From: Candidatus Eiseniibacteriota bacterium
GTDB taxonomy: Bacteria; Joyebacterota; Joyebacteria; Joyebacterales; Joyebacteraceae
Reading direction: 5' to 3'
Assembly (NCBI GenBank): GCA_030639555.1
Contig: DAOWCM010000053.1
Span: forward strand, 1 to 10,497
DNA: 10,497 nucleotides
Below, one piece after another: positions 1-6,202 of the stretch. Below the pieces are notes generated by a model. The model did no database searches. It saw only the letters and a list, made by a program, of their open reading frames with translations, and was not told where the DNA came from. How positions within the stretch are numbered: the first letter of the stretch is position 1; every line of letters starts with the position of its first letter. The position numbers and the translations under genes are program-made.

Positions 1-125
1 GGGAGATGGGTTTCGGAGCGGGCATGGGTCTCCCGAACATCAAGAAGAACTCAGACGATTTCGAGGTGACATCGGAGGTCGGTGTGGGGACGACCGTGCG
101 GATCAAGGTGCTGGCCCGTCAGTGA
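1..125 (+). CDS. C-terminal end of an RsbW-like ATP-binding protein (partial)
   Basis: Reading from base 3, 40 codons end at TGA 123-125, so only the C-terminus is present. The text GFGAGMGLPNIKK followed by SEVGVGTTVRI matches the last part of the GHKL/HATPase_c fold: the glycine-rich G2 box that closes the ATP lid, then the GxGT strand seen in anti-sigma factor kinases (RsbW/SpoIIAB type) and histidine kinases. The version with LPNIKK is one I associate with small stand-alone ATPases next to iron-hydrogenase-like genes, and such a gene does follow 9 bases later. The stop codon overlaps the ribosome binding site of that gene, so the two are almost certainly cotranscribed. A histidine kinase C-terminus cannot be excluded because the N-terminus lies outside the window. 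Confidence 0.75.
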   Translation, partial: EMGFGAGMGLPNIKKNSDDFEVTSEVGVGTTVRIKVLARQ

Positions 126-134
126 GGTTCTGCG

Positions 135-1406
135 ATGACGATTGAGAAGTACTACCACGCGCACGAAGTGAATCGGGAGGCGTGCGACGGCCGGATGAAG
201 TGCCTCCGTGCCTGTCCTACTGACGCCATACGGGTCAAGGACGGCAAAGCACACTTCATCAGCGAGCTCTGTGTCGATTGCGGGGAGTGTATTACCGCGT
301 GCCCTCACGGGGCCTTCGTCCCTCTCGCCGACACGCTCCAGGGCACACCGAGGAAGGGCAAACTCCGCGTGGCGATTCCCTCGCCGGTGCTCTACTCCCA
401 GTTCCCCTCGGAAATCAGCCCGAGGAGGATCCTCCGCGGGCTCTTGCAGATAGGCTTCGACCACGTGTTCGATGTGGCCAAGGCCTGTGATTGGAGCACC
501 CTGGCAACCCGCCTGTTCCTGAAGGAACACACGGGGCCGTGGCCCATCATCTCGAGCTTCTGTCCGGCGGTCGTCCGGCTGATACAGGTGAAGTACCCCG
601 AGCTCACGGAGAACATCCTGCCGCAGCAGGCTCCCAGGGAGATAACCGCCCGCGAGGCGAAGCGGAAGCTCGCCACAGAGAACGGGATCTCCGAGTCGGA
701 AGTGGAGGCCGTCTACATCACGCCGTGTCCTGCCAAGGTCGTGTCGATTCGGCAGCCCGCAGAGGGAACGAGATCCTCGCTGGACACGGCGATTGCCGTT
801 TCTGAGATCTACCCCGCGCTCAGGGAAGCCGTCTCCGAACCCGATCACGAGATCAAGGACGAGCTTTTTGAGGACATCACGTACGGTCCCGGCTGGTCCA
901 GCCTGGGCGGGATCACCGGGCTTCTCGAGACGAAGAGGTGGATCGCGGTCTCAGGAATGAGCGATGTCACGAAGCTCCTGGACGACATCGAGAACTCGAA
1001 GCTCAGAAACGTCGAGTTCATCGAGGCCGCCGCCTGTCTGGGTGGCTGCATAGGTGGGTCACTGGCCGTAGAGAACGTCTACGTTGCCAGGAGCAGGACC
1101 ATCAGGCTTGCCCAGAAGTACGGGCACAACATTGCGCGGCACGAGCATCGCGCGGCGCGGCTGTATCGCTCGGGCTTCTTCGGCATTGAGAGTCCCATTG
1201 CTCCCAGGCCGCTGAGCCCGCTCGATCCCGACATCGCCAGGGCCATCGCCAAGGTGAAGGAGCGGGACGAGATCTACGCATCGCTGCCCAAGATCGATTG
1301 CGGGGCGTGCGGTTCTCCGACCTGCATGGCGTTCGCGGAGGACATCGTGAAGGGCTACGCGGAGCTCTCCGCGTGCGTCGTGGGCGCGGAGCGGGCGGCC
1401 CACTAG
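135..1406 (+). CDS. Ferredoxin / [FeFe]-hydrogenase large-subunit C-terminal-domain protein with a C-terminal 4Fe-4S module, probably non-catalytic
   Basis: The protein has 423 residues in three parts. Residues 15-60 are a ferredoxin domain: C46, C49, C52 and C56 form one full CxxCxxCxxxCP motif. The other half has C17, C23 and C27, with R20 where the second Cys would be. Residues about 75-350 resemble the iron-only hydrogenase H-cluster domain (COG4624). All four cubane ligands appear kept: C143 in SFCPA, C198 in TPCPAK, and C301/C305 in ACLGGC. The proton-transfer Cys of TSCCP is F142, and the conserved Met residues of the MPC and MAC motifs are Thr and Ala. Residues 389-414 (CGACGSPTC, then C414) form a further 4Fe-4S domain of the PF04060 type. 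It therefore probably binds an H-cluster-like cubane but does not turn over H2. A role in electron transfer or redox sensing with the adjacent RsbW-like ATPase is inference. The start is ATG 135 with GAGGT at 124-128. Confidence 0.85.
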   Translation: MTIEKYYHAHEVNREACDGRMKCLRACPTDAIRVKDGKAHFISELCVDCGECITACPHGAFVPLADTLQGTPRKGKLRVAIPSPVLYSQFPSEISPRRILRGLLQIGFDHVFDVAKACDWSTLATRLFLKEHTGPWPIISSFCPAVVRLIQVKYPELTENILPQQAPREITAREAKRKLATENGISESEVEAVYITPCPAKVVSIRQPAEGTRSSLDTAIAVSEIYPALREAVSEPDHEIKDELFEDITYGPGWSSLGGITGLLETKRWIAVSGMSDVTKLLDDIENSKLRNVEFIEAAACLGGCIGGSLAVENVYVARSRTIRLAQKYGHNIARHEHRAARLYRSGFFGIESPIAPRPLSPLDPDIARAIAKVKERDEIYASLPKIDCGACGSPTCMAFAEDIVKGYAELSACVVGAERAAH

Positions 1407-1486
1407 CGGCACCTGGATCTGCCGATATGGAAGCACCAGGCGGCGTGATGCACTGCCCGGGGCATCTCACACGGGCCTCTTGCCCT

Positions 1487-1513
1487 GGCAGCGGGCGTAC
1501 GCCCGGCTGTGCC
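1487..1513 (+). terminator. Hairpin without U-tract, possible transcript end
   Basis: GGCAGC at 1487-1492 can pair with the GC...TGCC bases at 1506-1513 (small bulges). These flank a perfect 12-bp palindrome, GGGCGTACGCCC, at 1493-1504. It sits between the end of the hydrogenase-like gene and the next promoter, where a terminator is expected. No T-run follows, so it may instead be a 3' stabilising hairpin or a protein-binding dyad. Confidence 0.3.
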
Positions 1514-1564
1514 ACCCGACGCTGCTCCCGCTGGTCCCCTCCCAATCAAGGTCGCCCAGAGCGC

Positions 1565-1593
1565 TTGACCGGTCACGTCCCCGGTCTTAGACT
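1565..1593 (+). promoter_or_regulatory. Candidate sigma70-type promoter of the amidohydrolase gene
   Basis: TTGACC at 1565-1570 (5 of 6 to the -35 consensus) lies 17 bases before TAGACT at 1588-1593 (4 of 6 to the -10 consensus). Transcription would begin near 1600, giving a leader of about 48 bases before ATG 1648. Similar TTGACC...TAG arrangements occur at 6167-6195 and 6591-6618, which supports it weakly. Confidence 0.5.
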
Positions 1594-1647
1594 CGCTTCT
1601 CGCGCAGCACCGGCGTGGCCACAGCAACCATGGACAAGGAGCAACCG

Positions 1648-2790
1648 ATGAAGTGCGTTCGCGGGAAGAAGATCTACACGGGCAAGAAGGTGGTCAAGGA
1701 CGCCTACGTGGTGTTCAACGGAAAGAAGATGGTGGGCGTATCGAAGGAGAAGAAGGGCAAGCTCCTGGGCAGCTTCGCTGTGGTGACACCGGCGTTCGTG
1801 GATCCGCACAGCCACATTGCTATGATCCGCGCGGGAGAGCCCGGCGCGGAGGCCGAGGCCAACGAGCACATGGACTCCATACTCGCTGTCCCCGACGCTC
1901 TGGACTCCGTTCAGATGGACGACTCGGCGCTCAAGGACACGGTCGAGGCGGGCGTTCTCTATTCGTGTGTGTTGCCCGGGAGCGGGAACATCATCGGCGG
2001 GCTCTCAGCCGTCATCAGGCACTACGCGAAGAACACGACGGACGCGCTCGTGGCGCGCGCCGGGGTCAAGGCGGCGTTTGGGTACAACCCGATGTCGACC
2101 GTGGACTGGAAAGGTAAACGGCCGTCGACGCGCATGGGCGCGCTGGCGCTCCTCCGCTCGAAGCTGACGGACGTCTCGCAGAAGATGGCGAAGCACAAGA
2201 GGGCCAAGGGCGCGAAGAAGCAGGAGGTTACGTTCAGCGCGGAGGAGGCCGTGCTTCGAGACGTGCTCTCGCGGAAGCACGTGCTCCGCGTGCACGTGCA
2301 CAAGATAGACGACATCGCGGCTCTGCTTCGGATCGTCGATGAGTTCAAGCTGAAGGTGACCGTCGAGCACGCGGGCGACGTGCACGAGCCCGAGATCTTC
2401 GCGGAGCTCAAGAAGCGCGGTATCCCCGTTCTCTACGGACCGATCGAGTCGCTGGCATACAAGGTGGAGCTCAAGCACGACACGTGGCGCAACATCCGCC
2501 ATCTCATGGAGTCCGGTGTCGAGTACGGGCTCATGACGGACAACCCCGTCAATCTCACGAGGCTGCTCTTTCTGCAGACGCGGTGGTTCACGCGACTGGG
2601 GCTCTCCAAGCAGCAGGCGATCGAACTGGTCTCCCGCAAGAACGCGGAGCTGATAGGTCTCGGCAACATCCTGGGGACGCTGGACCGTGGCAAGTGGGCA
2701 TCGTTCACGTGCTGGAACGGGGATCCTTTCGACATCACTTCCTATCCGATTGCGGTGTACGGTGAGGGAGAACTGCTCTTCTCAGAGTGA
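1648..2790 (+). CDS. Amidohydrolase family protein (imidazolonepropionase-like, COG1228)
   Basis: This 380-residue cytosolic protein has no signal peptide. A short N-terminal beta region leads into VVTPAFVDPHSHIAM, the strand-1 HxH metal motif (H54, H56) of the amidohydrolase superfamily. Further likely metal or substrate ligands are H216/H218 (RVHVHK), H241 (VEH) and D298 in TDNP, the usual strand-8 aspartate. The C-terminus (LGLGNILGTLDRGKWASF) is the typical closing segment where the chain returns to the beta domain. The family hydrolyses C-N bonds in cyclic amides, amidated amino acids or dipeptides; the substrate cannot be named here. ATG 1648 is chosen because AAGGAG at 1636-1641 stands 6 bases upstream; in-frame GTG 1615 and ATG 1630 lack such a site. 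The unusual Lys-rich N-terminus (KGKLL, GKK repeats) is noted. The stop codon lies inside the first copy of a tandem repeat. Confidence 0.8.
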   Translation: MKCVRGKKIYTGKKVVKDAYVVFNGKKMVGVSKEKKGKLLGSFAVVTPAFVDPHSHIAMIRAGEPGAEAEANEHMDSILAVPDALDSVQMDDSALKDTVEAGVLYSCVLPGSGNIIGGLSAVIRHYAKNTTDALVARAGVKAAFGYNPMSTVDWKGKRPSTRMGALALLRSKLTDVSQKMAKHKRAKGAKKQEVTFSAEEAVLRDVLSRKHVLRVHVHKIDDIAALLRIVDEFKLKVTVEHAGDVHEPEIFAELKKRGIPVLYGPIESLAYKVELKHDTWRNIRHLMESGVEYGLMTDNPVNLTRLLFLQTRWFTRLGLSKQQAIELVSRKNAELIGLGNILGTLDRGKWASFTCWNGDPFDITSYPIAVYGEGELLFSE

Positions 2791-2863
2791 GCGGACGGGG
2801 TTCGAGCGGACGGGGTTCGAGGGGACGGGGCTCGAGCGGACGGCGTTTGAGCGGACGGGGGCG
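2789..2863 (+). repeat. Five-copy 15-bp tandem repeat
   Basis: The unit GAGCGGACGGGGTTC occurs at 2789-2803 and 2804-2818 exactly, then with few changes at 2819-2833, 2834-2848 and, degraded at its end, 2849-2863. The array begins within the TGA of the amidohydrolase gene. Because 15 is a multiple of three, the array read in the amidohydrolase frame would encode a five-residue repeat (R-A-D-G-V). It is a small minisatellite that could vary in copy number. GAGCGG at 2849-2854 can also pair with CCGCTC at 2870-2875. Confidence 0.9.
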
Positions 2864-2881
2864 CCCGGCCCGCTCCCCGTG

Positions 2882-2914
2882 GGAGGACCATGAGCCCGTA
2901 GGAGGACCATGAGC
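2882..2914 (+). promoter_or_regulatory. Duplicated ribosome binding site and start with a three-codon minicistron
   Basis: The 14-mer GGAGGACCATGAGC occurs twice, at 2882-2895 and 2901-2914, 19 bases apart and thus in different frames. The first copy opens ATG AGC CCG TAG (2890-2901), a Met-Ser-Pro minicistron whose stop ends on the first G of the second ribosome binding site. The second copy starts the transporter gene. The layout would allow translational coupling or re-initiation, or it may be a neutral tandem duplication. Confidence 0.6.
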
Positions 2915-3829
2915 GACCAGCGGAAGGCCTATCTCCACGCGATCGCGGCCGTGTTGCTGTGGTCGACCGTGGCCTCGGCCTTCAAGCTCTCTCTGAGGTA
3001 CCTGGACTACGCTCAGCTTCTTCTCTACTCGTCGATAGTAGCGACGCTCTTCCTGGGTGTCGTCCTGGCTGCCAGGCACCGACTCGGACGCATCTTCCCG
3101 TGCTCGCGGCGGGAGTGCCTCAAGTCCGCGGGGCTGGGATTCCTCAATCCGTTTCTCTACTACGCCGTGCTGTTCAAGGCCTACGATCTCCTGCCGGCTC
3201 AGGTCGCGCAGCCGCTGAACTACACGTGGGCCATCGCTCTGGTGCTTCTCTCGATACCCATCCTCAAGCAGAGAATCGGCGCGCGGGACATCGCCGGCGG
3301 GCTTGTCAGCTACGTGGGCGTCGTGGTCATCTCCACGCGAGGGGACATCTTCTCGTTTAGCGTGGCGAGCCCCCTCGGGGTGTCGTTGGCACTGGGCAGC
3401 ACGATCGTGTGGGCCCTCTACTGGGTCTACAACACCAAGGATGATCGCGACCCAGCCGAGCGGCTCTTCCTGAATTTCGTGTTCGGGCTGCCGTTCGTCC
3501 TCATCTACACCCTCGTGTTCTCCGACATCCGCGTGGAGAATCCCCTCGGGTTCGCGGGGGCCGCGTACGTCGGAATAGTCGAGATAGGTCTGGCGTTCCT
3601 GCTGTGGCTGTCCGCTCTCAGGCTGTCCGAAAATACTGCCAAGGTAAGCTATCTCATCTTCATCTCGCCCTTTGTGTCTCTGTTCTTCATCAGGGCGTTC
3701 GTGGGGGAGGAGATCCTCACGGCGACCATCGTGGGGCTCGTGCTGGTTGTGGCCGGAGTCGCTCTTCAGAGGGTGGGGAGAAAATCCCGCCCTGCTCGCG
3801 ATAGTGAGCGACGTCCGGGGCGGGTCTGA
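2909..3829 (+). CDS. EamA/DMT-family membrane transporter
   Basis: The 306-residue protein is mostly hydrophobic, with ten probable membrane helices in two EamA repeats. Helices 1-5 lie at roughly residues 8-28, 33-55, 70-92, 100-120 and 127-145; helices 6-10 run from about 155 to 298. The N-terminal signature (AAVLLWSTVASAFK) and the loop around QPLNYTWAIALVLLSIP are typical of drug/metabolite transporters, with the second repeat marked by LSENTAKVSYLIFISPFVS. Members export amino acids, nucleosides or other small metabolites; the substrate is not predictable. The C-terminus is a basic cytoplasmic tail. The start is ATG 2909 after GGAGG at 2901-2905, with only three bases between them, which is closer than usual and may lower translation. 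It may be cotranscribed with the amidohydrolase, since no terminator with a T-run separates them. Confidence 0.85.
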   Translation: MSDQRKAYLHAIAAVLLWSTVASAFKLSLRYLDYAQLLLYSSIVATLFLGVVLAARHRLGRIFPCSRRECLKSAGLGFLNPFLYYAVLFKAYDLLPAQVAQPLNYTWAIALVLLSIPILKQRIGARDIAGGLVSYVGVVVISTRGDIFSFSVASPLGVSLALGSTIVWALYWVYNTKDDRDPAERLFLNFVFGLPFVLIYTLVFSDIRVENPLGFAGAAYVGIVEIGLAFLLWLSALRLSENTAKVSYLIFISPFVSLFFIRAFVGEEILTATIVGLVLVVAGVALQRVGRKSRPARDSERRPGRV

Positions 3830-3910
3830 ATCTGAATAACGGTGGTGGGTCGCACCGGCAGTAGCAGCGGGTCCCACCGGCCGTCCGGGTCCACGGTGAT
3901 TGTGAACTCC

Positions 3911-3937
3911 GGCAGCTGATGCGCGAGCGGAGCTGCC
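3911..3937. repeat. Inverted repeat in the leader before the 4Fe-4S gene
   Basis: GGCAGCT at 3911-3917 is the exact reverse complement of AGCTGCC at 3931-3937, with a 13-base spacer. It lies in the 141-base gap between the transporter and the iron-sulfur gene, about 34 bases before the start. It could form an RNA hairpin or serve as an operator. No convincing promoter is visible in this gap. Confidence 0.3.
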
Positions 3938-3970
3938 TGCGGTGAACGATGGCACAACAACGGGGGTGAC

Positions 3971-4717
3971 ATGGCCGTACGGAAACTGATCGTGATCGAC
4001 GAGGAGAAGTGCGACGGCTGCGGCCTGTGCGCTACGGCGTGCCACGAGGGCGCCATCCAGATCATCAACGGGAAGGCGAAGCTCATCAGCGAATCGTACT
4101 GCGACGGATTGGGCGATTGCATCGGAGAGTGTCCGCAGGACGCGATCACCATCGTGGAGCGCGAGGGGGCCGCGTACGACCAGGCGGCCGTTGACGCGCA
4201 CCTCGCCCGTATGGCGGCGGACGCGAAGCAACAGCAGCCGAAGCCTGCGAGCTGTGCGTGTCCCGGTGCGGCCATCCAGACCTTCGAACCTCAGGCCGAG
4301 CCTGGCGGTGACGCCGCCGACCGACCTTCGCGTCTCGCGCAGTGGCCGGTTCTCCTGAATCTGGTTCCGCCGAGCGCCCCGTTCCTCAAGGGCGCAGACC
4401 TGCTCATCAGTGCGGACTGCGTCGCCTACGCGACGGCCAACTTCCACGAGCACTATCTCGCCGGCAGGACACTCGTGGTCGGATGCCCCAAGTTCGACGA
4501 TTTGCAGCACTACTACGAGAAGCTCAAGGTCATGTTCGCGGAGGCGCAACCGCGCTCGATCACCGTGGTCAGGATGGTGGTTCCCTGCTGCGGTGGTCTC
4601 TCCAATGTCGTGATTCGGGCGAGGAACGAGACGGTGCCCGACACCGAGCTCTCCATCACGACGATAGGGATCAAGGGGGAAGAGGTGAGTGTGGAGGTGG
4701 TTCCTCCTGCTGCGTGA
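3971..4717 (+). CDS. 4Fe-4S dicluster protein of a conserved uncharacterised family
   Basis: The protein has 248 residues. Residues 4-62 are a bacterial-ferredoxin-like domain: C14, C17, C20 and C24 form a complete CxxCxxCxxxC motif. The second half has C44, C50 and C54, with G47 in place of one Cys (CDGLGDCIGECP), a spacing I recall as normal for this family. A linker carrying a CACPG motif (C95, C97) follows. The C-terminal domain (about 122-248) contains WPVLLNLVPP, APFLKGADLLISADC (C150), GCPKFDD (C172) and VPCCGGL (C206, C207), giving extra Cys residues for a further cofactor or thiol chemistry. The family is widespread in anaerobes, but I know of no established function. It has no signal peptide, so it is cytosolic. 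The start is ATG 3971 with a GGGGGTG-like site just upstream. It converges with the minus-strand gene, leaving 10 bases between the stops. Confidence 0.75.
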   Translation: MAVRKLIVIDEEKCDGCGLCATACHEGAIQIINGKAKLISESYCDGLGDCIGECPQDAITIVEREGAAYDQAAVDAHLARMAADAKQQQPKPASCACPGAAIQTFEPQAEPGGDAADRPSRLAQWPVLLNLVPPSAPFLKGADLLISADCVAYATANFHEHYLAGRTLVVGCPKFDDLQHYYEKLKVMFAEAQPRSITVVRMVVPCCGGLSNVVIRARNETVPDTELSITTIGIKGEEVSVEVVPPAA

Positions 4718-4727
4718 CGGTGACCTT

Positions 4728-6005
4728 CTACGTACGGGAGGACAGTCTTCGCCGCCGCGACAGGACGACACTCACTGCGGCGGCGACGGCGGCCACCGAA
4801 CAAGCCACAGCGAGAATGACAAGTGCGAGCCGGCGCGGAGTCCACTCGGCCGCCGGTGCGGAACCTCCCGTTCTCCCGGTTTCCGTGTCGTCCGTGGCCA
4901 GCCATTTCACAACGCTCGCCAGGAGTTCAGCGCTCCCGGGAAACTGAGCGGCGAGGTCGTCCCTGAATACCATCGAGCCGCCGAAGACGACCATCTTCGT
5001 AGGCACGCTCGTTTCGATCATCTCCTCCGGTTCCATGAACTCGATGCTTCTGCCGCTCTGCACGATCACCTTCTGTCCGGCGAACGCGCTCTCGAAGGCA
5101 CCCTCCACGGCGACGGCAAGCGGGAACCCCGACACACCTGCGATACGGTGGACGTCGTCGGATTCCTCCGGCGGTTCGAACTGCTGTTCCGGGTCCAGGT
5201 TTGCGAACGCCGACACTGTCCACGAGTCGGAGGATGACCTGAGGAGCACGGACTTGTCGGCGCCCCCCGCTCCGACCCGCTGCGTGGTTATCGATGAGGT
5301 CCAGGCGAGGGGGACACTGCTCACGCCCGCCACCGCCGGGTGCGTCCGGGCGAGGTTGGCTGCGCGGACGACAGGCCAGTAGGGATAGGAAGAGGACGTG
5401 CTGATGTCGCCCCAGGTCGCGCTGCCGGCGCACGACCGGTCGAGCACGAGGTCGGGGTTGACGACAATGCCGTAGACGCTGAGGAACCCGAAGATGTTGC
5501 CCTCGGAGACGTTCGCCTTGACGCCCGCCCGCGGAATGACGGCGGCATCCAGCAGGAACGCGACGCGCCCTCCGCGCATGAGGAATTGGTCAAGCTCGTA
5601 AAGCTCCGCATCCGGAACGTCAGGTCCTCCCGCCACGACGACGACACCGACCCCGTTCAGAACGGAGGCGCCTTCCGAGAGCCGCACGTCTATGACGGTG
5701 TGTGTCCGGCGCAGCTCCTCCGCGACTCGGGAGAACTCCTCGTCCAGCTCGGGTTCGTCGTGTCCCGTCACGAAGCCGACAACGGTCCGACCGGGCGTGG
5801 CTTCGCTCTCTGTGACCCCGGCCCGGGTGGCATCACGATCGGCGGCAAGCACCGAGCAGGTCAGGCCGAAGGCCGTCGCGGCCACAACGACAACGGTCGA
5901 GATGATTCGCACGGCGCACTCGAAGGCACTCGCGCGGCGCGCGTCGGAGTGAGCGCGTCGAGTCGCGTTTCTGAGTGTGATTTTTTTTCCGTTCGGTGAT
6001 GTCAT
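4728..6005 (-). CDS. GldG-like membrane-anchored auxiliary protein (ABC-transport/gliding-motility family)
   Basis: The 425-residue protein has a basic N-terminus, a hydrophobic segment at about 33-54 ending in SVLAAD (possible signal-peptidase site), a large external domain and a C-terminal helix at about 392-416 followed by RRRR. The external domain shows the GldG pattern (COG3225/PF09822): VVGFVTGHDEPELDEEF near the start, VVVVAGGPDVPDAELYELDQFLMRGGRVAFLLD split over the middle of a Rossmann-like region, FLSVYGIVVNPDLVLD, FPLAVAVEG, and MVVFGGSMVFRDD. GldG-type proteins work with an ABC transporter at the inner membrane, but no ATPase or permease gene is adjacent here. ATG 6005 is chosen over an upstream in-frame ATG at 6107 because it follows a G-rich site (GGGGGGTG) and a good promoter lies at 6076-6048, downstream of 6107 in this orientation. 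Codons 6-8 contain a run of eight A. Confidence 0.7.
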   Translation of the reverse strand: MTSPNGKKITLRNATRRAHSDARRASAFECAVRIISTVVVVAATAFGLTCSVLAADRDATRAGVTESEATPGRTVVGFVTGHDEPELDEEFSRVAEELRRTHTVIDVRLSEGASVLNGVGVVVVAGGPDVPDAELYELDQFLMRGGRVAFLLDAAVIPRAGVKANVSEGNIFGFLSVYGIVVNPDLVLDRSCAGSATWGDISTSSSYPYWPVVRAANLARTHPAVAGVSSVPLAWTSSITTQRVGAGGADKSVLLRSSSDSWTVSAFANLDPEQQFEPPEESDDVHRIAGVSGFPLAVAVEGAFESAFAGQKVIVQSGRSIEFMEPEEMIETSVPTKMVVFGGSMVFRDDLAAQFPGSAELLASVVKWLATDDTETGRTGGSAPAAEWTPRRLALVILAVACSVAAVAAAVSVVLSRRRRLSSRT

Positions 6006-6018
6006 CGGAAACACCCCC

Positions 6019-6034
6019 CGCTGGATTTCCAGCG
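6019..6034. promoter_or_regulatory. Perfect dyad in the leader of the GldG-like gene
   Basis: CGCTGGA at 6019-6025 and TCCAGCG at 6028-6034 are perfect reverse complements around two bases. The dyad lies between the -10 box (6048-6053) and the start codon (6005), just beyond the likely transcription start on the minus strand. That is a usual place for a repressor site; a small leader hairpin is the alternative. Confidence 0.4.
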
Positions 6035-6047
6035 TAGACACATGGCG

Positions 6048-6076
6048 TTTATAACTGATGAGCCCGCACCGCGCAA
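6048..6076 (-). promoter_or_regulatory. Candidate sigma70-type promoter of the GldG-like gene
   Basis: On the minus strand, TTGCGC (6076-6071) is separated by exactly 17 bases from TATAAA (6053-6048; 5 of 6 to the -10 consensus). Transcription would start near 6041, giving a leader of about 36 bases that contains the dyad at 6019-6034. Confidence 0.6.
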
Positions 6077-6086
6077 GGGGCTTGGG

Positions 6087-6112
6087 GTGATGTGCGTTCA
6101 AGAACATATCAC
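6087..6112. promoter_or_regulatory. Interrupted palindrome upstream of the GldG-like promoter
   Basis: GTGAT at 6087-6091 is mirrored by ATCAC at 6108-6112, with GTTC-AA-GAAC nested between them (centre shifted by one base). It lies just upstream of the -35 box of the minus-strand promoter, where activators usually bind. No regulator family can be assigned. Confidence 0.3.
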
Positions 6113-6166
6113 GGCCTCACGCGCACCGATGCGGGGCCACCACAGGCTCGGCCACCGGGAAACGAC

Positions 6167-6196
6167 TTGACCGCACACGACCGGAGTGCTAGTAAT
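6167..6196 (+). promoter_or_regulatory. Candidate promoter for a small transcript
   Basis: TTGACC at 6167-6172 is followed after 17 bases by TAGTAA (6190-6195), or after 18 bases by AGTAAT (6191-6196). The -35 box is strong and the -10 box weak. It points rightwards, away from the divergent GldG-like gene, into a stretch that ends in a strong terminator. Confidence 0.4.
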
Positions 6197-6202
6197 GTGT
6201 TC

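Noticed and set aside
51..848. Minus-strand open frame (265 codons) opposite the hydrogenase-like gene
   Set aside because: Arg-rich, low-information translation with the plus strand clearly coding an iron-sulfur protein.
135..1406. Annotation as an active [FeFe] hydrogenase
   Set aside because: The proton-relay Cys and the conserved Met residues around the active site are substituted, so a catalytic call is not supported.
1615..1647. Earlier starts (GTG 1615, ATG 1630) for the amidohydrolase
   Set aside because: Neither has a ribosome binding site, while ATG 1648 has AAGGAG six bases upstream and gives the usual family N-terminus.
2789..2863. CRISPR array
   Set aside because: The 15-bp units are directly adjacent with no spacers and there are no cas genes, so it is a simple tandem repeat.
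2735..4771. Long minus-strand open frame (678 codons) across the transporter and iron-sulfur genes
   Set aside because: Its protein is rich in Arg, Gly, Asp and His with no domain signature, and it is antisense to two genes with clear families. It is a by-product of high GC at third positions.
6006..6107. Upstream in-frame ATG at 6107 for the GldG-like gene
   Set aside because: The extension would span the likely -10 box, -35 box and dyad, and ATG 6005 has a better-placed G-rich ribosome binding site.
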